A stretch of DNA of 64,000 nucleotides from Treponema sp. (GCA_017484285.1 JAFUTH010000006.1:248001-312000); one strand, 5' to 3'. Shown: positions 8,018 to 16,164, counted from the first letter of the stretch. Notes: generated by a model from the letters alone, not told the origin. Program-made: numbers and translations.

Positions 8018-8418
8018 TTCTTCGCGTTCCTTTCGACGGCGGAAAGAAAGCCCATTACCTGGCGGAGTTCTTTCTGCGTGAGGCATGAGAGGCTTGATTT
8101 CCGCACTTTCGTCTGTATGAACTGGTCGAGCCGCGCCTGCCAGTCCGTGCCGAGGATTTTCTTGGCGCGGATGCGGACGGTCTCGGTCTGCGTAGGCTGT
8201 CGGAGAGGGAAGAATCTGTATTTTTCCTTTCCCTGCTTCTCCAGCACGATGTTGAGGTCATCGAAGATTTTTGCGAGTTCTGGCTGTGTGCAGTCGGTGC
8301 AGCTGTCTTTTCCCGTCGCGCCGAAGATGATTGTGCGGTAGGTCTCGTCGTCAAGGCGGGCGGTGCTTTTCTGCGCGTGAATCAGCGAAATCAGCTTGGT
8401 TCGGTTTGTCTTTTTCAT
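8014..8418 (-). CDS. gemA: GemA-like regulatory protein (Mu gp16 family)
   Basis: 134 aa. The sequence LISLIHAQKSTARLDDETYR, then a TGK and a C..CTQPELAKIFDDL helix, follows the Mu-like gp16/GemA (DUF1018) pattern: a conserved helical N-terminus, a D-D-x-Y-R motif and a final helix around QKELRQVMGFL. In Mu, GemA modulates host gene expression and DNA topology. It is placed downstream of transposition genes as in other Mu-like phages. It overlaps the next small gene upstream (8415) by 4 bases. Confidence 0.8.
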   Translation of the reverse strand: MKKTNRTKLISLIHAQKSTARLDDETYRTIIFGATGKDSCTDCTQPELAKIFDDLNIVLEKQGKEKYRFFPLRQPTQTETVRIRAKKILGTDWQARLDQFIQTKVRKSSLSCLTQKELRQVMGFLSAVERNAKK

Positions 8419-8597
8419 TGCTCAATCTCCTCGTCGATGCAGTAGCCTTTGACCGGCTCACCTGTCTTGAATGCCGCCTGAATCCGTGAAAGCGGGAACT
8501 TCAGGGCTTCGGCGCACTCGGTGAAACTCTTGAAATGAAGCGCGGGCTTTTCCTTGTCCTTGTACGGGTTGATTGGTATCGCGATTATCTTTGTCAT
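8415..8597 (-). CDS. Small early phage protein
   Basis: 60 aa. The pattern FKSFTECAEALKFPLSRIQ followed by GEPVKGYCID resembles short phage proteins with a NUMOD1/HTH-like helix that reads a 'sequence-specific binding' turn. It lies between MuB and GemA and overlaps GemA by 4 bases. Function unknown. Confidence 0.6.
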   Translation of the reverse strand: MTKIIAIPINPYKDKEKPALHFKSFTECAEALKFPLSRIQAAFKTGEPVKGYCIDEEIEQ

Positions 8598-8608
8598 GTC
8601 TTTTCCCC

Positions 8609-9499
8609 CTATGCGCTGAGTTTTTCCAGCATGTTGTCGGTGATGGTGTCGAGGCTGCTTGCCTTAGACATCTTTGCGATTGCGATTGAGTCGTTGACGA
8701 TTGAGCGGAATCCGCCCTGCGCGTGCTGGACGAGGCGGGTTGCGGTCTCCATCGTGATGTCGATGTGGGCGGCTTCGCGGTAGTAGGCGGCGACATCGAC
8801 TGCCTGGGCGCGGTCGAAAAGGACAATCGGGTTTCGGATTCGGCTTCTGAGGCGCGGGACTCGGTCTGTCTTCGTCTTCAAGCCCTCCTCGCCCACGAGC
8901 AGAATCGGGAGCTGGCAACGCTCGTTGATTCCGCGGAGCATTTCGAGGTGTCCGATGGGGAGCTTGTCGGCTTCGTCGATGATGATGAGGCGGCGCGTGT
9001 ACTTGCACGATTCTTCGAGCGTGGTGAGGCATCCGCCGAAACTGTAGGGGCGCGTGTGGGCGACCGCATCGCAGATGTCGCGCAGAAGCTGCACTTTGGT
9101 CGAGCCGTCAACGAAAAGGACATAGGACGCATTCGGGTTGTTCTGTACATACCACTTGGCGGAGTGCGTCTTTCCGCGCTCGGCTGTTCCGATTGCCATT
9201 CCGATTGACGATGACATCGTGCCGTCGGGGGCGGAGAGGTCGTCGGCGAGCGACTGGAAGCGCGACACGCTCGGTGTGAGCACCAGCACATCGGTGTCAA
9301 TCGCGATGTGCTGTGGTATACTGTTCTTGTAGCCCGCTTGCTTCAGGCGTTCGACATACTCGGTTTCTTTTTCCTGCCAGTTGGGGTAATTTTTCTGACA
9401 GATTTTGACGATTTGAGACTTGTCAACGCCGACAAGCCGGGCTGCTTCCTGCATTGAGAGGCGGTTCGCCTCGATGCAGTTCCTTAAAATTGATTCCAT
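8609..9499 (-). CDS. B: MuB-like transposition target-selection ATPase
   Basis: 296-aa AAA+ ATPase. The N-terminal 35 or so residues form a helix-turn-helix (QEAARLVGVDKSQIVKIC), as in MuB. Walker A is GTAERGKT at 104-111, Walker B is LIIIDEAD at 171-178, and an arginine-rich sensor region follows (RVPRLRSRIRNP). MuB polymerises on target DNA, delivers it to the transposase and provides target immunity. It lies 5 bases downstream of the MuA-like gene on the same strand, exactly the Mu A-B order. It acts in the cytoplasm with the transpososome. Confidence 0.92.
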   Translation of the reverse strand: MESILRNCIEANRLSMQEAARLVGVDKSQIVKICQKNYPNWQEKETEYVERLKQAGYKNSIPQHIAIDTDVLVLTPSVSRFQSLADDLSAPDGTMSSSIGMAIGTAERGKTHSAKWYVQNNPNASYVLFVDGSTKVQLLRDICDAVAHTRPYSFGGCLTTLEESCKYTRRLIIIDEADKLPIGHLEMLRGINERCQLPILLVGEEGLKTKTDRVPRLRSRIRNPIVLFDRAQAVDVAAYYREAAHIDITMETATRLVQHAQGGFRSIVNDSIAIAKMSKASSLDTITDNMLEKLSA

Positions 9500-9504
9500 A
9501 GTTT

Positions 9505-11568
9505 TTACCTCCCTATGAATTTCTTTGCGTAAGATTCGTAATACTGCTCAAGTTTTGAGTCCATGTTGCCCTCGAACTCGAATTTGAAGTCCATGTCTTC
9601 CTTTGTGAGCCGTTCGCCCGAATGGAGCTGGTTCAGAATCCATTCGTAACGCTCGCGCTCGTCGTAGAAGACTGGCTTTCCGTGGGCGCGGAGTATGTTC
9701 TCGCTTCCGATTCGCTCGGCAAGGCTTTCGAGGAAATCTTCCTGCGAGATTTTTTCCTCGCGATGGCTCACGGTTTGGGGAAGCGCGCCGAAGTCGAGCG
9801 ATTTTCGGCTCACGCTTTCGGGGATTGAGCGGCTCGGCTCGGTTTCCGCGTCATCTTTTATTACAACGGCGGGAATCTCAAAGCCGCCCTTTTTCTCTTC
9901 GATTCGGTATTCCGAATTCTCCGCAAGGCTTTCCGCCTTGTGAAGCTCGGCGAATCTCTGAGGCTCAGAGAGGACGCGCACATTCTTGTCGCTCGTGGCA
10001 GTTTTGAACGCTTCCTTTACTGCCCGCATCTGCCGCTTCTTCCATTCAAGCTGCTCAATCATTTCTTCCTGGTTCAGCATGTCGATTTTCTTGACCGGGC
10101 GGAGTGCGATTGCGTGGTTGGTCCCTGGCTCTATGGCGAACACGCCGAGGTCGAGGTTTTCGGGGTCGTAGCGGACTTCGATTTTCTGCCTGTTGTATGC
10201 GACGAGCGTTCCACGGTTCTGCAGAATCATCTCCTGCGTTAAATCCGGTCCGATGTATTCCGTGCCGTTCAGCTCGATTCGGTCTCCCTTCACCTGGCGC
10301 ATTGCGCTTTCCATGAAGAGGTATGCTTCGTCGCGCGGGTCGATGAATGTGGGCATCCAGCCGTCCTTTTTGTACTGCTCAAGCCGCTCTTTTGGCGAGC
10401 AGCCGAGCGATGAGTGGACACGGTTCTCGTAGATGTCGAGCGCGCGGACTACCTGCTTTATGAACTCGTCGTAGGTGAGAATGTAGCCGTTCTGCTTCTG
10501 CCATTCGAGGCGTTTTGTTGTCTGCTCCTCTTCGGGCGCGGAGAGCGACATTTCCTTGACGAGACCGGGCAGGCATAGGTCGCGCAGGATTTGCTCCAGC
10601 GTGTTGAAGAAGCGCTCGATTGGTTTTGTCTTTGCGTTCTTTACGCGGGCGAAAATGCGGCGGTGCTTCTTTTCCCACTCGGCTTTGGTCTGCACGACAT
10701 CGACGACAAGCCCCTCGGTGTCCTCGACTATGTAGCGGTTGTTGTCGGAATGGTAGAGGTCGGCTTCGTCAAGGAATCGCACTCCGTAATTCTGAAGCCG
10801 CTCCACAATCTCGCTTGCGAGCGCGGACTTCTCGGAGGAGCCGTTGTCGTTGTAGGTCGAGTCGAATTTTCCGAAGCGTTTGATTCCCATCCGCAGGGCG
10901 CGGGTGACGGTGTGCGTGTTGTAGGCGATGTCGAAGCTCACTCCGTAGACCAGGCGGGTCGCCATGTCTAGCCACAGGTAGCATTCGGCACGGATGTACT
11001 TCTCCTTTTCGGGCGTGTCCGCCGTCGCATCGGGCTTTACGCACCAGAAGTCGAAGATGTGCTGGTCGCCGACTATCAGTTGGAACGGCTTGAGCTTTGA
11101 GAGGTCGCGGCTGATGTAGAACATGTTGTCGAGCGCGCGCTGACCGCCCTTTGCGAGCATCTTCATCGCGGGGCTGATGTTCCGCGCGTGGACATACGCG
11201 CTCGCCTCGCTCCCCACTCTCCAGCCCTGCCGCCGTGCCTCTTCGACCGTGCAGTTGTAGGCGTTCCGCACCGTGCATCCGCCCACTTCCTGAATCGCGG
11301 CAAGAAGGAAGTTCGTAAAGAAACTGAGTGCCTCATCGCTCCACGCAAACACATGCCGCCCCTGCCGACCTTCGGGGAGCGCGAACATCGAGCCGTTTTT
11401 CATTCGGCGGATGTACCGCTGGACGGTGGGAACGGAGATGTTGAACTGCTCGGCAATCTGCTCGTAGGCTCGTTTTTTCGAGATGAGCGGGCTTCGCTTT
11501 CGGTATGCGTCGTAGACTGCCGCGCGGAGCGGGAATTTCTTGTCGGTGACGGGAACGAATATCTGCAT
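9505..11568 (-). CDS. A: MuA-like DDE transposase
   Basis: 687 aa, close to MuA length. An N-terminal HTH lies around residues 35-55 (YEQIAEQFNISVPTVQRYIR). The RNase H-like core has catalytic acids D168 (VGDQHIFDFW), D241 (STYNDNGSS) and E318 (KTKPIERFF). A beta-barrel region and a C-terminal helical tail follow; the tail should contact MuB. It catalyses strand transfer at phage ends, giving 5-bp target duplications, consistent with GCGGC at the prophage edges. The start at 11568 has AGGAG upstream. No sign of truncation. Confidence 0.95.
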   Translation of the reverse strand: MQIFVPVTDKKFPLRAAVYDAYRKRSPLISKKRAYEQIAEQFNISVPTVQRYIRRMKNGSMFALPEGRQGRHVFAWSDEALSFFTNFLLAAIQEVGGCTVRNAYNCTVEEARRQGWRVGSEASAYVHARNISPAMKMLAKGGQRALDNMFYISRDLSKLKPFQLIVGDQHIFDFWCVKPDATADTPEKEKYIRAECYLWLDMATRLVYGVSFDIAYNTHTVTRALRMGIKRFGKFDSTYNDNGSSEKSALASEIVERLQNYGVRFLDEADLYHSDNNRYIVEDTEGLVVDVVQTKAEWEKKHRRIFARVKNAKTKPIERFFNTLEQILRDLCLPGLVKEMSLSAPEEEQTTKRLEWQKQNGYILTYDEFIKQVVRALDIYENRVHSSLGCSPKERLEQYKKDGWMPTFIDPRDEAYLFMESAMRQVKGDRIELNGTEYIGPDLTQEMILQNRGTLVAYNRQKIEVRYDPENLDLGVFAIEPGTNHAIALRPVKKIDMLNQEEMIEQLEWKKRQMRAVKEAFKTATSDKNVRVLSEPQRFAELHKAESLAENSEYRIEEKKGGFEIPAVVIKDDAETEPSRSIPESVSRKSLDFGALPQTVSHREEKISQEDFLESLAERIGSENILRAHGKPVFYDERERYEWILNQLHSGERLTKEDMDFKFEFEGNMDSKLEQYYESYAKKFIGR

Positions 11569-11572
11569 TCAC

Positions 11573-12385
11573 TTACTCCTTGTTGTATTCCAAATCCGCT
11601 TCGTGCATTTTGTTGATTGTGCTTCGGATTCTCAGCCCGATATTGCAGACAGCCGCCATTCTTATAGCGGGGTCTCCAAAAGATTCAAGATACCTACTCA
11701 GCATTTCAAGAACTTCATTTTGGGCAATCATCTGTTCCTTTGTCTGCATCGTGAACTTTGCGTAAGTTTTGCCTTGTGCAAGCACCGTTGTAGAAAAATA
11801 GTCATCGTCCTTCCAGTTGTATTGGACTTTTTTGTCATAAAGTTCTCTCGCAATATCAGAAAGTTTTTTGTTCAGAACTCTGATGCGGTATTCTTTTTCA
11901 CAGCCGAGTTCATTCCAGCCCTGGTCAAACAGTCGTTCTCCTGTTGCCATTGCATGAGCGATAAGCCTTTCTTTCGTACTCTGCAACTCCTGTTGGGCGG
12001 GGCTTAACTCCTCGACTGCGGGATTCGCGCTCTTCAATCGCCGCTCATCGTATTCGTCGAAGGTGAGGAGCTTGTCCTCTTCGGGAACATAGAGCTTCAA
12101 GAGAAGGTAGGCTTTCTTTTTCGACACGCCGACGAGCTCAAGGAAGTCGCAGAAGCCGAAGACATGCGCGTCCTCGCTCCGTCTGTCTCCGCCTCGTCGG
12201 GCAAGGACTGAGTTCGCAATCCAGAGGTCGCGGGCAAGTTCTGCGGAAAGTTTTTTGTGCTCCTCGACTTTCGGGCGGATTCGCGCGACCGCCTCGTCCA
12301 TGTTCCATGTGTCGATTTCTTTCTGGAACGGGAACGCCTGTTCGGGCGTGAGGCTCGTTCCGTTTGTTGTCGCTAGTTCGTTCAT
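11573..12385 (-). CDS. Hypothetical early protein upstream of transposase
   Basis: 270 aa. The start at 12385 has AAGGAGC upstream. The middle part has a helix-turn-helix look (DFLELVGVSKKKAYLLLKLY) and a basic run ARRGGDRRSED. The C-terminal half is helical. It ends 5 bases before the transposase gene. In Mu the gene before A is ner; this larger protein may be an extra DNA-binding factor. No family recognised. Confidence 0.7.
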   Translation of the reverse strand: MNELATTNGTSLTPEQAFPFQKEIDTWNMDEAVARIRPKVEEHKKLSAELARDLWIANSVLARRGGDRRSEDAHVFGFCDFLELVGVSKKKAYLLLKLYVPEEDKLLTFDEYDERRLKSANPAVEELSPAQQELQSTKERLIAHAMATGERLFDQGWNELGCEKEYRIRVLNKKLSDIARELYDKKVQYNWKDDDYFSTTVLAQGKTYAKFTMQTKEQMIAQNEVLEMLSRYLESFGDPAIRMAAVCNIGLRIRSTINKMHEADLEYNKE

Positions 12386-12405
12386 TTTTTACGATGCTCC
12401 TTTGT

Positions 12406-12438
12406 CGGCGAGAGCCAACATCCAGAGGGTTCTCGCCG
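12406..12438. other. Intercistronic hairpin between gam-like and 270-aa genes
   Basis: CGGCGAGA at 12406-12413 pairs with TCTCGCCG at 12431-12438 across a 17-base loop. There is no T-tract, so it is more likely an RNA-processing or stabilising structure within the early transcript than a terminator. It lies just before the ribosome site of the 270-aa gene. Confidence 0.5.
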
Positions 12439-12447
12439 TTGTTGTTA

Positions 12448-12960
12448 TCAGCTTGCCGACTGCAACAAATCCTTGTTTACCTCTTCCGTGTCAGCTTCGC
12501 AGAAGAAGTCGTCCGTAACCTTGCGGACTGCATCGACTTGGAGAAGTTCTTCGTCGGTAAGTTCCGCCATAGCGTTTTTGTCGGGTTCTTCTTTTGTTCT
12601 GATACACTTGAACAGATTCATCTTTCTGAGGAGTTCGAGCGTGGTCTTTTTCACGCTGATTTTCGTTGTTTTTCGCCAGCCGAATTTGCCGAATGACAGT
12701 TCGACCGATTTGTTGTCTTTGAAAAGGTCGGCTTTGTTGTACTCTGCGAAAGCCGCAATTTTTGAGGACAAGTCTTGGATTCGCGAGCGGAGTTTTTCGC
12801 CTTTCTTTGCGGTCTCCGTCTTTATTTCCGCAATCTGCTTGTTAGCCTCGTTGTCGATTGCCTCAAGTTCCTTTTCTGCAAGTCCGATGTCTCGAAGTGC
12901 GAGGTTCACATCATCAAGACTTTCCAATTTTGCCATGCTGGGTTTGTAGCGGTTTCCCAT
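12448..12960 (-). CDS. gam: Gam-like host nuclease inhibitor
   Basis: 170 aa. The start at 12960 is preceded by GGAGC. The pattern of a long N-terminal helix (LAEKELEAIDNEANKQIAEI), a second helix (KLRSRIQDLSSKIAAF), then SFGKFGWRKTTK and a C-terminal acidic segment matches the Mu Gam family. Gam dimers bind DNA ends, block exonuclease attack on replicating phage DNA and are related to Ku. Position in the early operon agrees with other Mu-like phages. The longer frame to 13152 has poor composition and no ribosome site. Confidence 0.88.
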   Translation of the reverse strand: MGNRYKPSMAKLESLDDVNLALRDIGLAEKELEAIDNEANKQIAEIKTETAKKGEKLRSRIQDLSSKIAAFAEYNKADLFKDNKSVELSFGKFGWRKTTKISVKKTTLELLRKMNLFKCIRTKEEPDKNAMAELTDEELLQVDAVRKVTDDFFCEADTEEVNKDLLQSAS

Positions 12961-13016
12961 TCTTTGCTCCTTACACAGATTCCTTTTCTGTGATATAATG
13001 GTTTGTGGTTGTGAAA

Positions 13017-13286
13017 TCACGCGGCGGGCTTTCCGTCGCCGTGGTTGTCCTTTGGCGGGAAGCGTGTCGTCGTTTGCTCCCCGCCTTTTTCTTTTAGGTC
13101 GCGGTAGTGGATGTACGCGCGCTTCCAAAAATCGCGGAGCGGCGTGTTCCAAAACTGCGACAGTTTTTTGAGGGCTTCCTTGTGCCGCATTTCGAGCGTT
13201 CGGCTCGGAAGGTGGTCAAGTTCCTCCCCGTCTAAAAAACAGACTCGCCTTTGTCTGACTGGTCTGTTTTGAAATTCTTTAGCCAT
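13017..13286 (-). CDS. Hypothetical early phage protein
   Basis: 89 aa with the start MAKEFQNRPVRQRR preceded by GGGAGGG. The protein is basic and helical with no known motif. It overlaps the upstream 90-aa gene by 55 bases in a different frame, which is unusual but both starts have ribosome sites. Function unknown. Confidence 0.6.
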   Translation of the reverse strand: MAKEFQNRPVRQRRVCFLDGEELDHLPSRTLEMRHKEALKKLSQFWNTPLRDFWKRAYIHYRDLKEKGGEQTTTRFPPKDNHGDGKPAA

Positions 13287-13504
13287 GGGCTTTTTCCCTC
13301 CCCCTCGGGCTTTAAGTCCTCGATTGCCCTGCATATCTCTGCGGGGCTTTTGAACTTTGCCAGGATCAAGAGTCCGTAGATCGTCATGTCCTGCAAGCCT
13401 TCGAGTGTCATCTGCTTGACGGCGAAGTAGATTTTCTCCGCGTTCAAGTCGATTTCCTCGCTGTCCATGAACGGCGGTTTCCGTCCGTTCTTCCAGATTG
13501 TCAT
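13232..13504 (-). CDS. Hypothetical early phage protein
   Basis: 90 aa. The start MTIWKNGRKPPF at 13504 has GGAGG upstream and sits 4 bases after the stop of the 162-aa gene. The sequence includes EIDLNAEKIYFAVKQM and an IYGLLILAKF helix. It has no motif that I recognise and belongs to the early operon. Confidence 0.6.
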   Translation of the reverse strand: MTIWKNGRKPPFMDSEEIDLNAEKIYFAVKQMTLEGLQDMTIYGLLILAKFKSPAEICRAIEDLKPEGEGKSPWLKNFKTDQSDKGESVF

Positions 13505-13508
13505 TTTT

Positions 13509-13997
13509 TCATTTCGCCTCCTGTTGTTTTCTGCTTCTTGACCGCTCGTAGCGTTCCGTACTACAATTCTCGCAGTCGAACCATGTACGAGACAACGATT
13601 GCTCAAGAACTTCAAGCCATCCTTGAGGGATACCTTTTGAATTCAAAGCGTAGGCAAGTGCTTGCGCAGACTCCAGAAAAGCCCGCGATGCCAGTAACAA
13701 AACAGCAGTTATTCCGTCTGAATCGCACATTCTTTCGGGTACTTTTGATTGGTCTAACGCCTGATTTACTACTTGATAACACAAATCCCGCAGTGCTTCG
13801 GGCGTACATTGGCGAAGTGCAGAATACGATTTATGTATTAACTCACCGAACCTGCACTTTTTGGCAAGAGCCTGCTCGCAGGGGAAACCCGAAGATTCAG
13901 CTTCTCCGCCGTTGCCAAATATCCGTCGCGCACTGCATCCATTTGTGATTTCCCCGCATCCTTTGCAGAAACATTTCAAGTCTTCAAAATCTGTCAT
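13509..13997 (-). CDS. Hypothetical Cys-rich early phage protein
   Basis: 162 aa. Its ATG at 13997 overlaps the Ner-like stop (ATGA). The N-terminus carries CFCKGC and further Cys residues, and the C-terminus has CENC, so metal binding is possible. The middle is helical (ALRDLCYQVVNQALDQ). No named family. The longer frame to 14129 would run through the Ner-like gene and is not supported. Confidence 0.6.
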   Translation of the reverse strand: MTDFEDLKCFCKGCGEITNGCSARRIFGNGGEAESSGFPCEQALAKKCRFGELIHKSYSALRQCTPEALRDLCYQVVNQALDQSKVPERMCDSDGITAVLLLASRAFLESAQALAYALNSKGIPQGWLEVLEQSLSRTWFDCENCSTERYERSRSRKQQEAK

Positions 13998-14314
13998 GCC
14001 GCCATCTCCCGCAGGCTCTGCACCATGTCGTTCCATGAGCTGTAGCCGAGCCTTTGTGCGACAGCCCGCTCTATACGCTGGCTGTGGCTCTTGCCGGAAA
14101 GCACATCGCTGACTGACTGTGGCGTGCACCCGGCTTCATACGCGATGTCTGCGCCTGTGGTTCCGGCACACTTCAACCTGTACTTAATGTACAAGCCCTG
14201 TTTCGGTGTGATTTTCTTGGAAGCGCGGACAAGGGCAAGTGCCTTTTTTTCAGCGACTTTCTTGGCAACAAAATCACGGATTTCTTCCGAAGTCATCTGA
14301 CTTTTCGTTTTCAC
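13994..14314 (-). CDS. ner: Ner-like early transcription regulator
   Basis: 106 aa, starting at a GTG (14314) with GGAGG upstream. The HTH core is KCAGTTGADIAYEAGCTPQS plus VSDVLSGKSHSQRIERAVA, close to the lambda-repressor-like fold of Ner/Nlp proteins. It is the first gene after the early promoter. In Mu, Ner negatively regulates the early and repressor promoters to set the switch to lytic growth. Longer than Mu Ner (75 aa) by an N-terminal helix. Confidence 0.75.
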   Translation of the reverse strand: MKTKSQMTSEEIRDFVAKKVAEKKALALVRASKKITPKQGLYIKYRLKCAGTTGADIAYEAGCTPQSVSDVLSGKSHSQRIERAVAQRLGYSSWNDMVQSLREMAA

Positions 14315-14353
14315 TCTTCAATCCTCCTTTTTCTGTCGATATTTTGTTTAGTT

Positions 14354-14404
14354 GATAAATCAGTTTTCAAAGTTTCTTAGGGGTAAAATGAAAACTGATT
14401 TATC
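14354..14404. promoter_or_regulatory. Operator: 16-bp inverted repeat in the early leader
   Basis: GATAAATCAGTTTTCA at 14354-14369 is exactly inverted at 14389-14404 (TGAAAACTGATTTATC), with a 19-base spacer. It lies just downstream of the early promoter start on the minus strand, suited to repressor or Ner binding. The half-site shares AAAACTGAT with the phage terminal repeat. Confidence 0.75.
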
Positions 14405-14424
14405 AGTTATTCATCATAATTACG

Positions 14425-14452
14425 ATTATATCTTAATAACGATGAATGTCAA
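14425..14452 (-). promoter_or_regulatory. Early promoter (leftward)
   Basis: Read on the minus strand, TTGACA (14452-14447), a 16-bp spacer and TATAAT (14430-14425) form a near-consensus sigma-70 promoter. Transcription would start near 14418 and lead into the Ner-like gene. It is bracketed by two inverted-repeat operators. Confidence 0.8.
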
Positions 14453-14495
14453 GTAAAAATTACGAGAATTTATTTAAAATAATCGTAATTTTTAC
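14453..14495. promoter_or_regulatory. Operator: 13-bp inverted repeat upstream of the early promoter
   Basis: GTAAAAATTACGA at 14453-14465 is exactly inverted at 14483-14495. It abuts the -35 of the early promoter on one side and lies about 18 bases before the repressor ATG on the other, so it could control both. Related TTACGAT and AACGAT words occur nearby. Confidence 0.7.
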
Positions 14496-14512
14496 GAAAA
14501 AAAAGAGGTTTT

Positions 14513-15265
14513 ATGACAAGACTTGAACAACTTTATGAGGAAATGTCGAATCGAAAATTGATTAGTAGCAAAAAGGAATTTGCGGAAAAATTCGGATTCG
14601 ATGCTGGTAATCTCGCCCGATATTTAAATGGTCACTTAAAAACAACATTGGACGGAGATAATTACCGAAAATTTTTAGATGCTGGTATAAATGTTGAATG
14701 GCTTCTGACTGGCGAGGGCGAGATGTTTTTACCAGTTTTTTATCCTGAAAGAGTAAAAATGCTTTCAGAAAAAATTGACGCCGACATTCAAAAGAAAAAT
14801 GATGAAATAGCAAAAAAAGAACGAATCCCGATTTTAAGTCAAAAAGTTTCTTGCGGACCAGGACAGAGTTGGGAGCATGAGGATAACATTGTTGAATATC
14901 TCGATGTACGCTCACTTTCGCCTGTATTGAATTCTAAAAATGTTTACGGATTCCGTGCTATCGGTACGAGTATGTTAGGGGCAGGAATCCGTGATGGCGA
15001 TATTGTCTTGTTCAACGCGGACAAAGATTATCCACCTACAGACGGAATTTATGTATTCGGTCTCGATGGCGACACATATTGCAAGCGACTGGAGTTTGAC
15101 AGGCTCGCAAACAGGATAAAAATCTACTCGGTGCGGGTGGCTGATTTGGAAAAAGCGGAACTGCTGAAAACGCTCGACAGCACAGACGAAGAATTCGCGG
15201 AGCGGTTCAAAATGTTCGGCAAGGTGTTCAGCTGGATTCATGTTGCAAATGACGAAGGAATGTAA
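14513..15265 (+). CDS. Phage repressor with S24 (LexA/CI-like) peptidase domain
   Basis: 250 aa. An N-terminal HTH (residues about 18-45, FAEKFGFDAGNLARYLNG) and a linker are followed by an S24 peptidase fold. The catalytic dyad is S153 (GTSMLGAG) and K191 (TYCKRLEF), and the likely self-cleavage site is Cys114-Gly115 in KVSCGPG. The protein should hold the lysogenic state by binding the adjacent operators and be inactivated through RecA-stimulated self-cleavage. Mu's own c repressor is not of this type, so this is a module swap. AAGAGG precedes the ATG. The next two genes are codirectional and may be expressed in the lysogen. Confidence 0.88.
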   Translation: MTRLEQLYEEMSNRKLISSKKEFAEKFGFDAGNLARYLNGHLKTTLDGDNYRKFLDAGINVEWLLTGEGEMFLPVFYPERVKMLSEKIDADIQKKNDEIAKKERIPILSQKVSCGPGQSWEHEDNIVEYLDVRSLSPVLNSKNVYGFRAIGTSMLGAGIRDGDIVLFNADKDYPPTDGIYVFGLDGDTYCKRLEFDRLANRIKIYSVRVADLEKAELLKTLDSTDEEFAERFKMFGKVFSWIHVANDEGM

Positions 15266-15290
15266 TAAGTTTTAAAAAAGGAGATTTTAT

Positions 15291-15518
15291 ATGTTACAAG
15301 GTATTAGCGCACTTATCATTGTCGTTATTTCTGTTTTCGTGGCTTTGATTCCGATTATAATTTTGGTTTATTGCATGAACCGCTTGAATCGGACTGCGAT
15401 TGCCACAGAAGAAACCCAGCGACTTTTAACACGATTGGTCAAAGTTGTCGAAGCTGTAGCGAAAAAAGAACATCCAGAATTGTATGGAAAAACAGAAGAA
15501 CCAGAAAAAAACGAATAG
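15291..15518 (+). CDS. Small single-membrane-span protein
   Basis: 75 aa with one strong N-terminal membrane segment (ALIIVVISVFVALIPIIILV) and a charged, helical cytoplasmic tail ending in EEPEKNE. GGAG precedes the ATG. It is downstream of the repressor and upstream of a secreted protein, so it may be expressed from the prophage and alter the host envelope. Function unknown. Confidence 0.65.
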   Translation: MLQGISALIIVVISVFVALIPIIILVYCMNRLNRTAIATEETQRLLTRLVKVVEAVAKKEHPELYGKTEEPEKNE

Positions 15519-15528
15519 GAGTCTATTT

Positions 15529-16164
15529 ATGAAAAAAATCATTGCGATTATTTTTGCGTTAAGCATGGGGATTTGTGCTTGGACACAGGGAAGAGCTCCT
15601 GTTTTGCTTGGAGCCGGTTTTGTTGCTCCCTTCGCATGGGAAACTTCTGAATATGAGGGCGACGATATAACCGCAAAATTAAACGGCGCAGGTTTTGATA
15701 TTGTGCTTGGAGTATTACCCCAAAAAAGTAATTGGGGAATAATAGATAACTTTTCTTTTAGCTGGCCGCAAAATATTTCCGCAGAATACAAAGGCAAGAA
15801 ATATACGGTCGGTAAAGATGATTACAAAACCCTCTTTCTTTTTGAAGCAACAGTTGCGGCAGATTATTTCTTTGTAAACAAGGACGCATTCTTGTTTGGC
15901 GCAGGGCCGCTTTTTTCCATGACGACTTTTTCTTGGAGTACAGAATATCTTAGCAGCGCGAATTTTGCAGTCGGGCTTGGTGGAAATATAATTGGCATTT
16001 TTCGTTCTACACTTGATAATTTTGCTGTATTTTTCGGAACAAATGTTACATTTGATTTTTTTGGCTCAACTTCTGTAAATACCTCGACAACAAAAAACAG
16101 TTCATCAGGAACGACAAGTGATTGGATAATAACGCCATTCATGGGAATATCCATTATCATTTAG
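15529..16164 (+). CDS. Secreted outer-membrane beta-barrel-like protein (lysogenic conversion candidate)
   Basis: 211 aa. The start at 15529 has AGGAG upstream. A typical signal peptide (MKKIIAIIFALSMGICAWTQ) is followed by alternating amphipathic strands with aromatic girdles and a short Ser/Thr loop near the C-terminus, ending in a strand finishing FMGISIII. This looks like a small outer-membrane barrel. It sits in the repressor transcription unit and is followed by a strong terminator, so it is probably made in the lysogen. Receptor masking or superinfection exclusion is an inference. Confidence 0.65.
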   Translation: MKKIIAIIFALSMGICAWTQGRAPVLLGAGFVAPFAWETSEYEGDDITAKLNGAGFDIVLGVLPQKSNWGIIDNFSFSWPQNISAEYKGKKYTVGKDDYKTLFLFEATVAADYFFVNKDAFLFGAGPLFSMTTFSWSTEYLSSANFAVGLGGNIIGIFRSTLDNFAVFFGTNVTFDFFGSTSVNTSTTKNSSSGTTSDWIITPFMGISIII

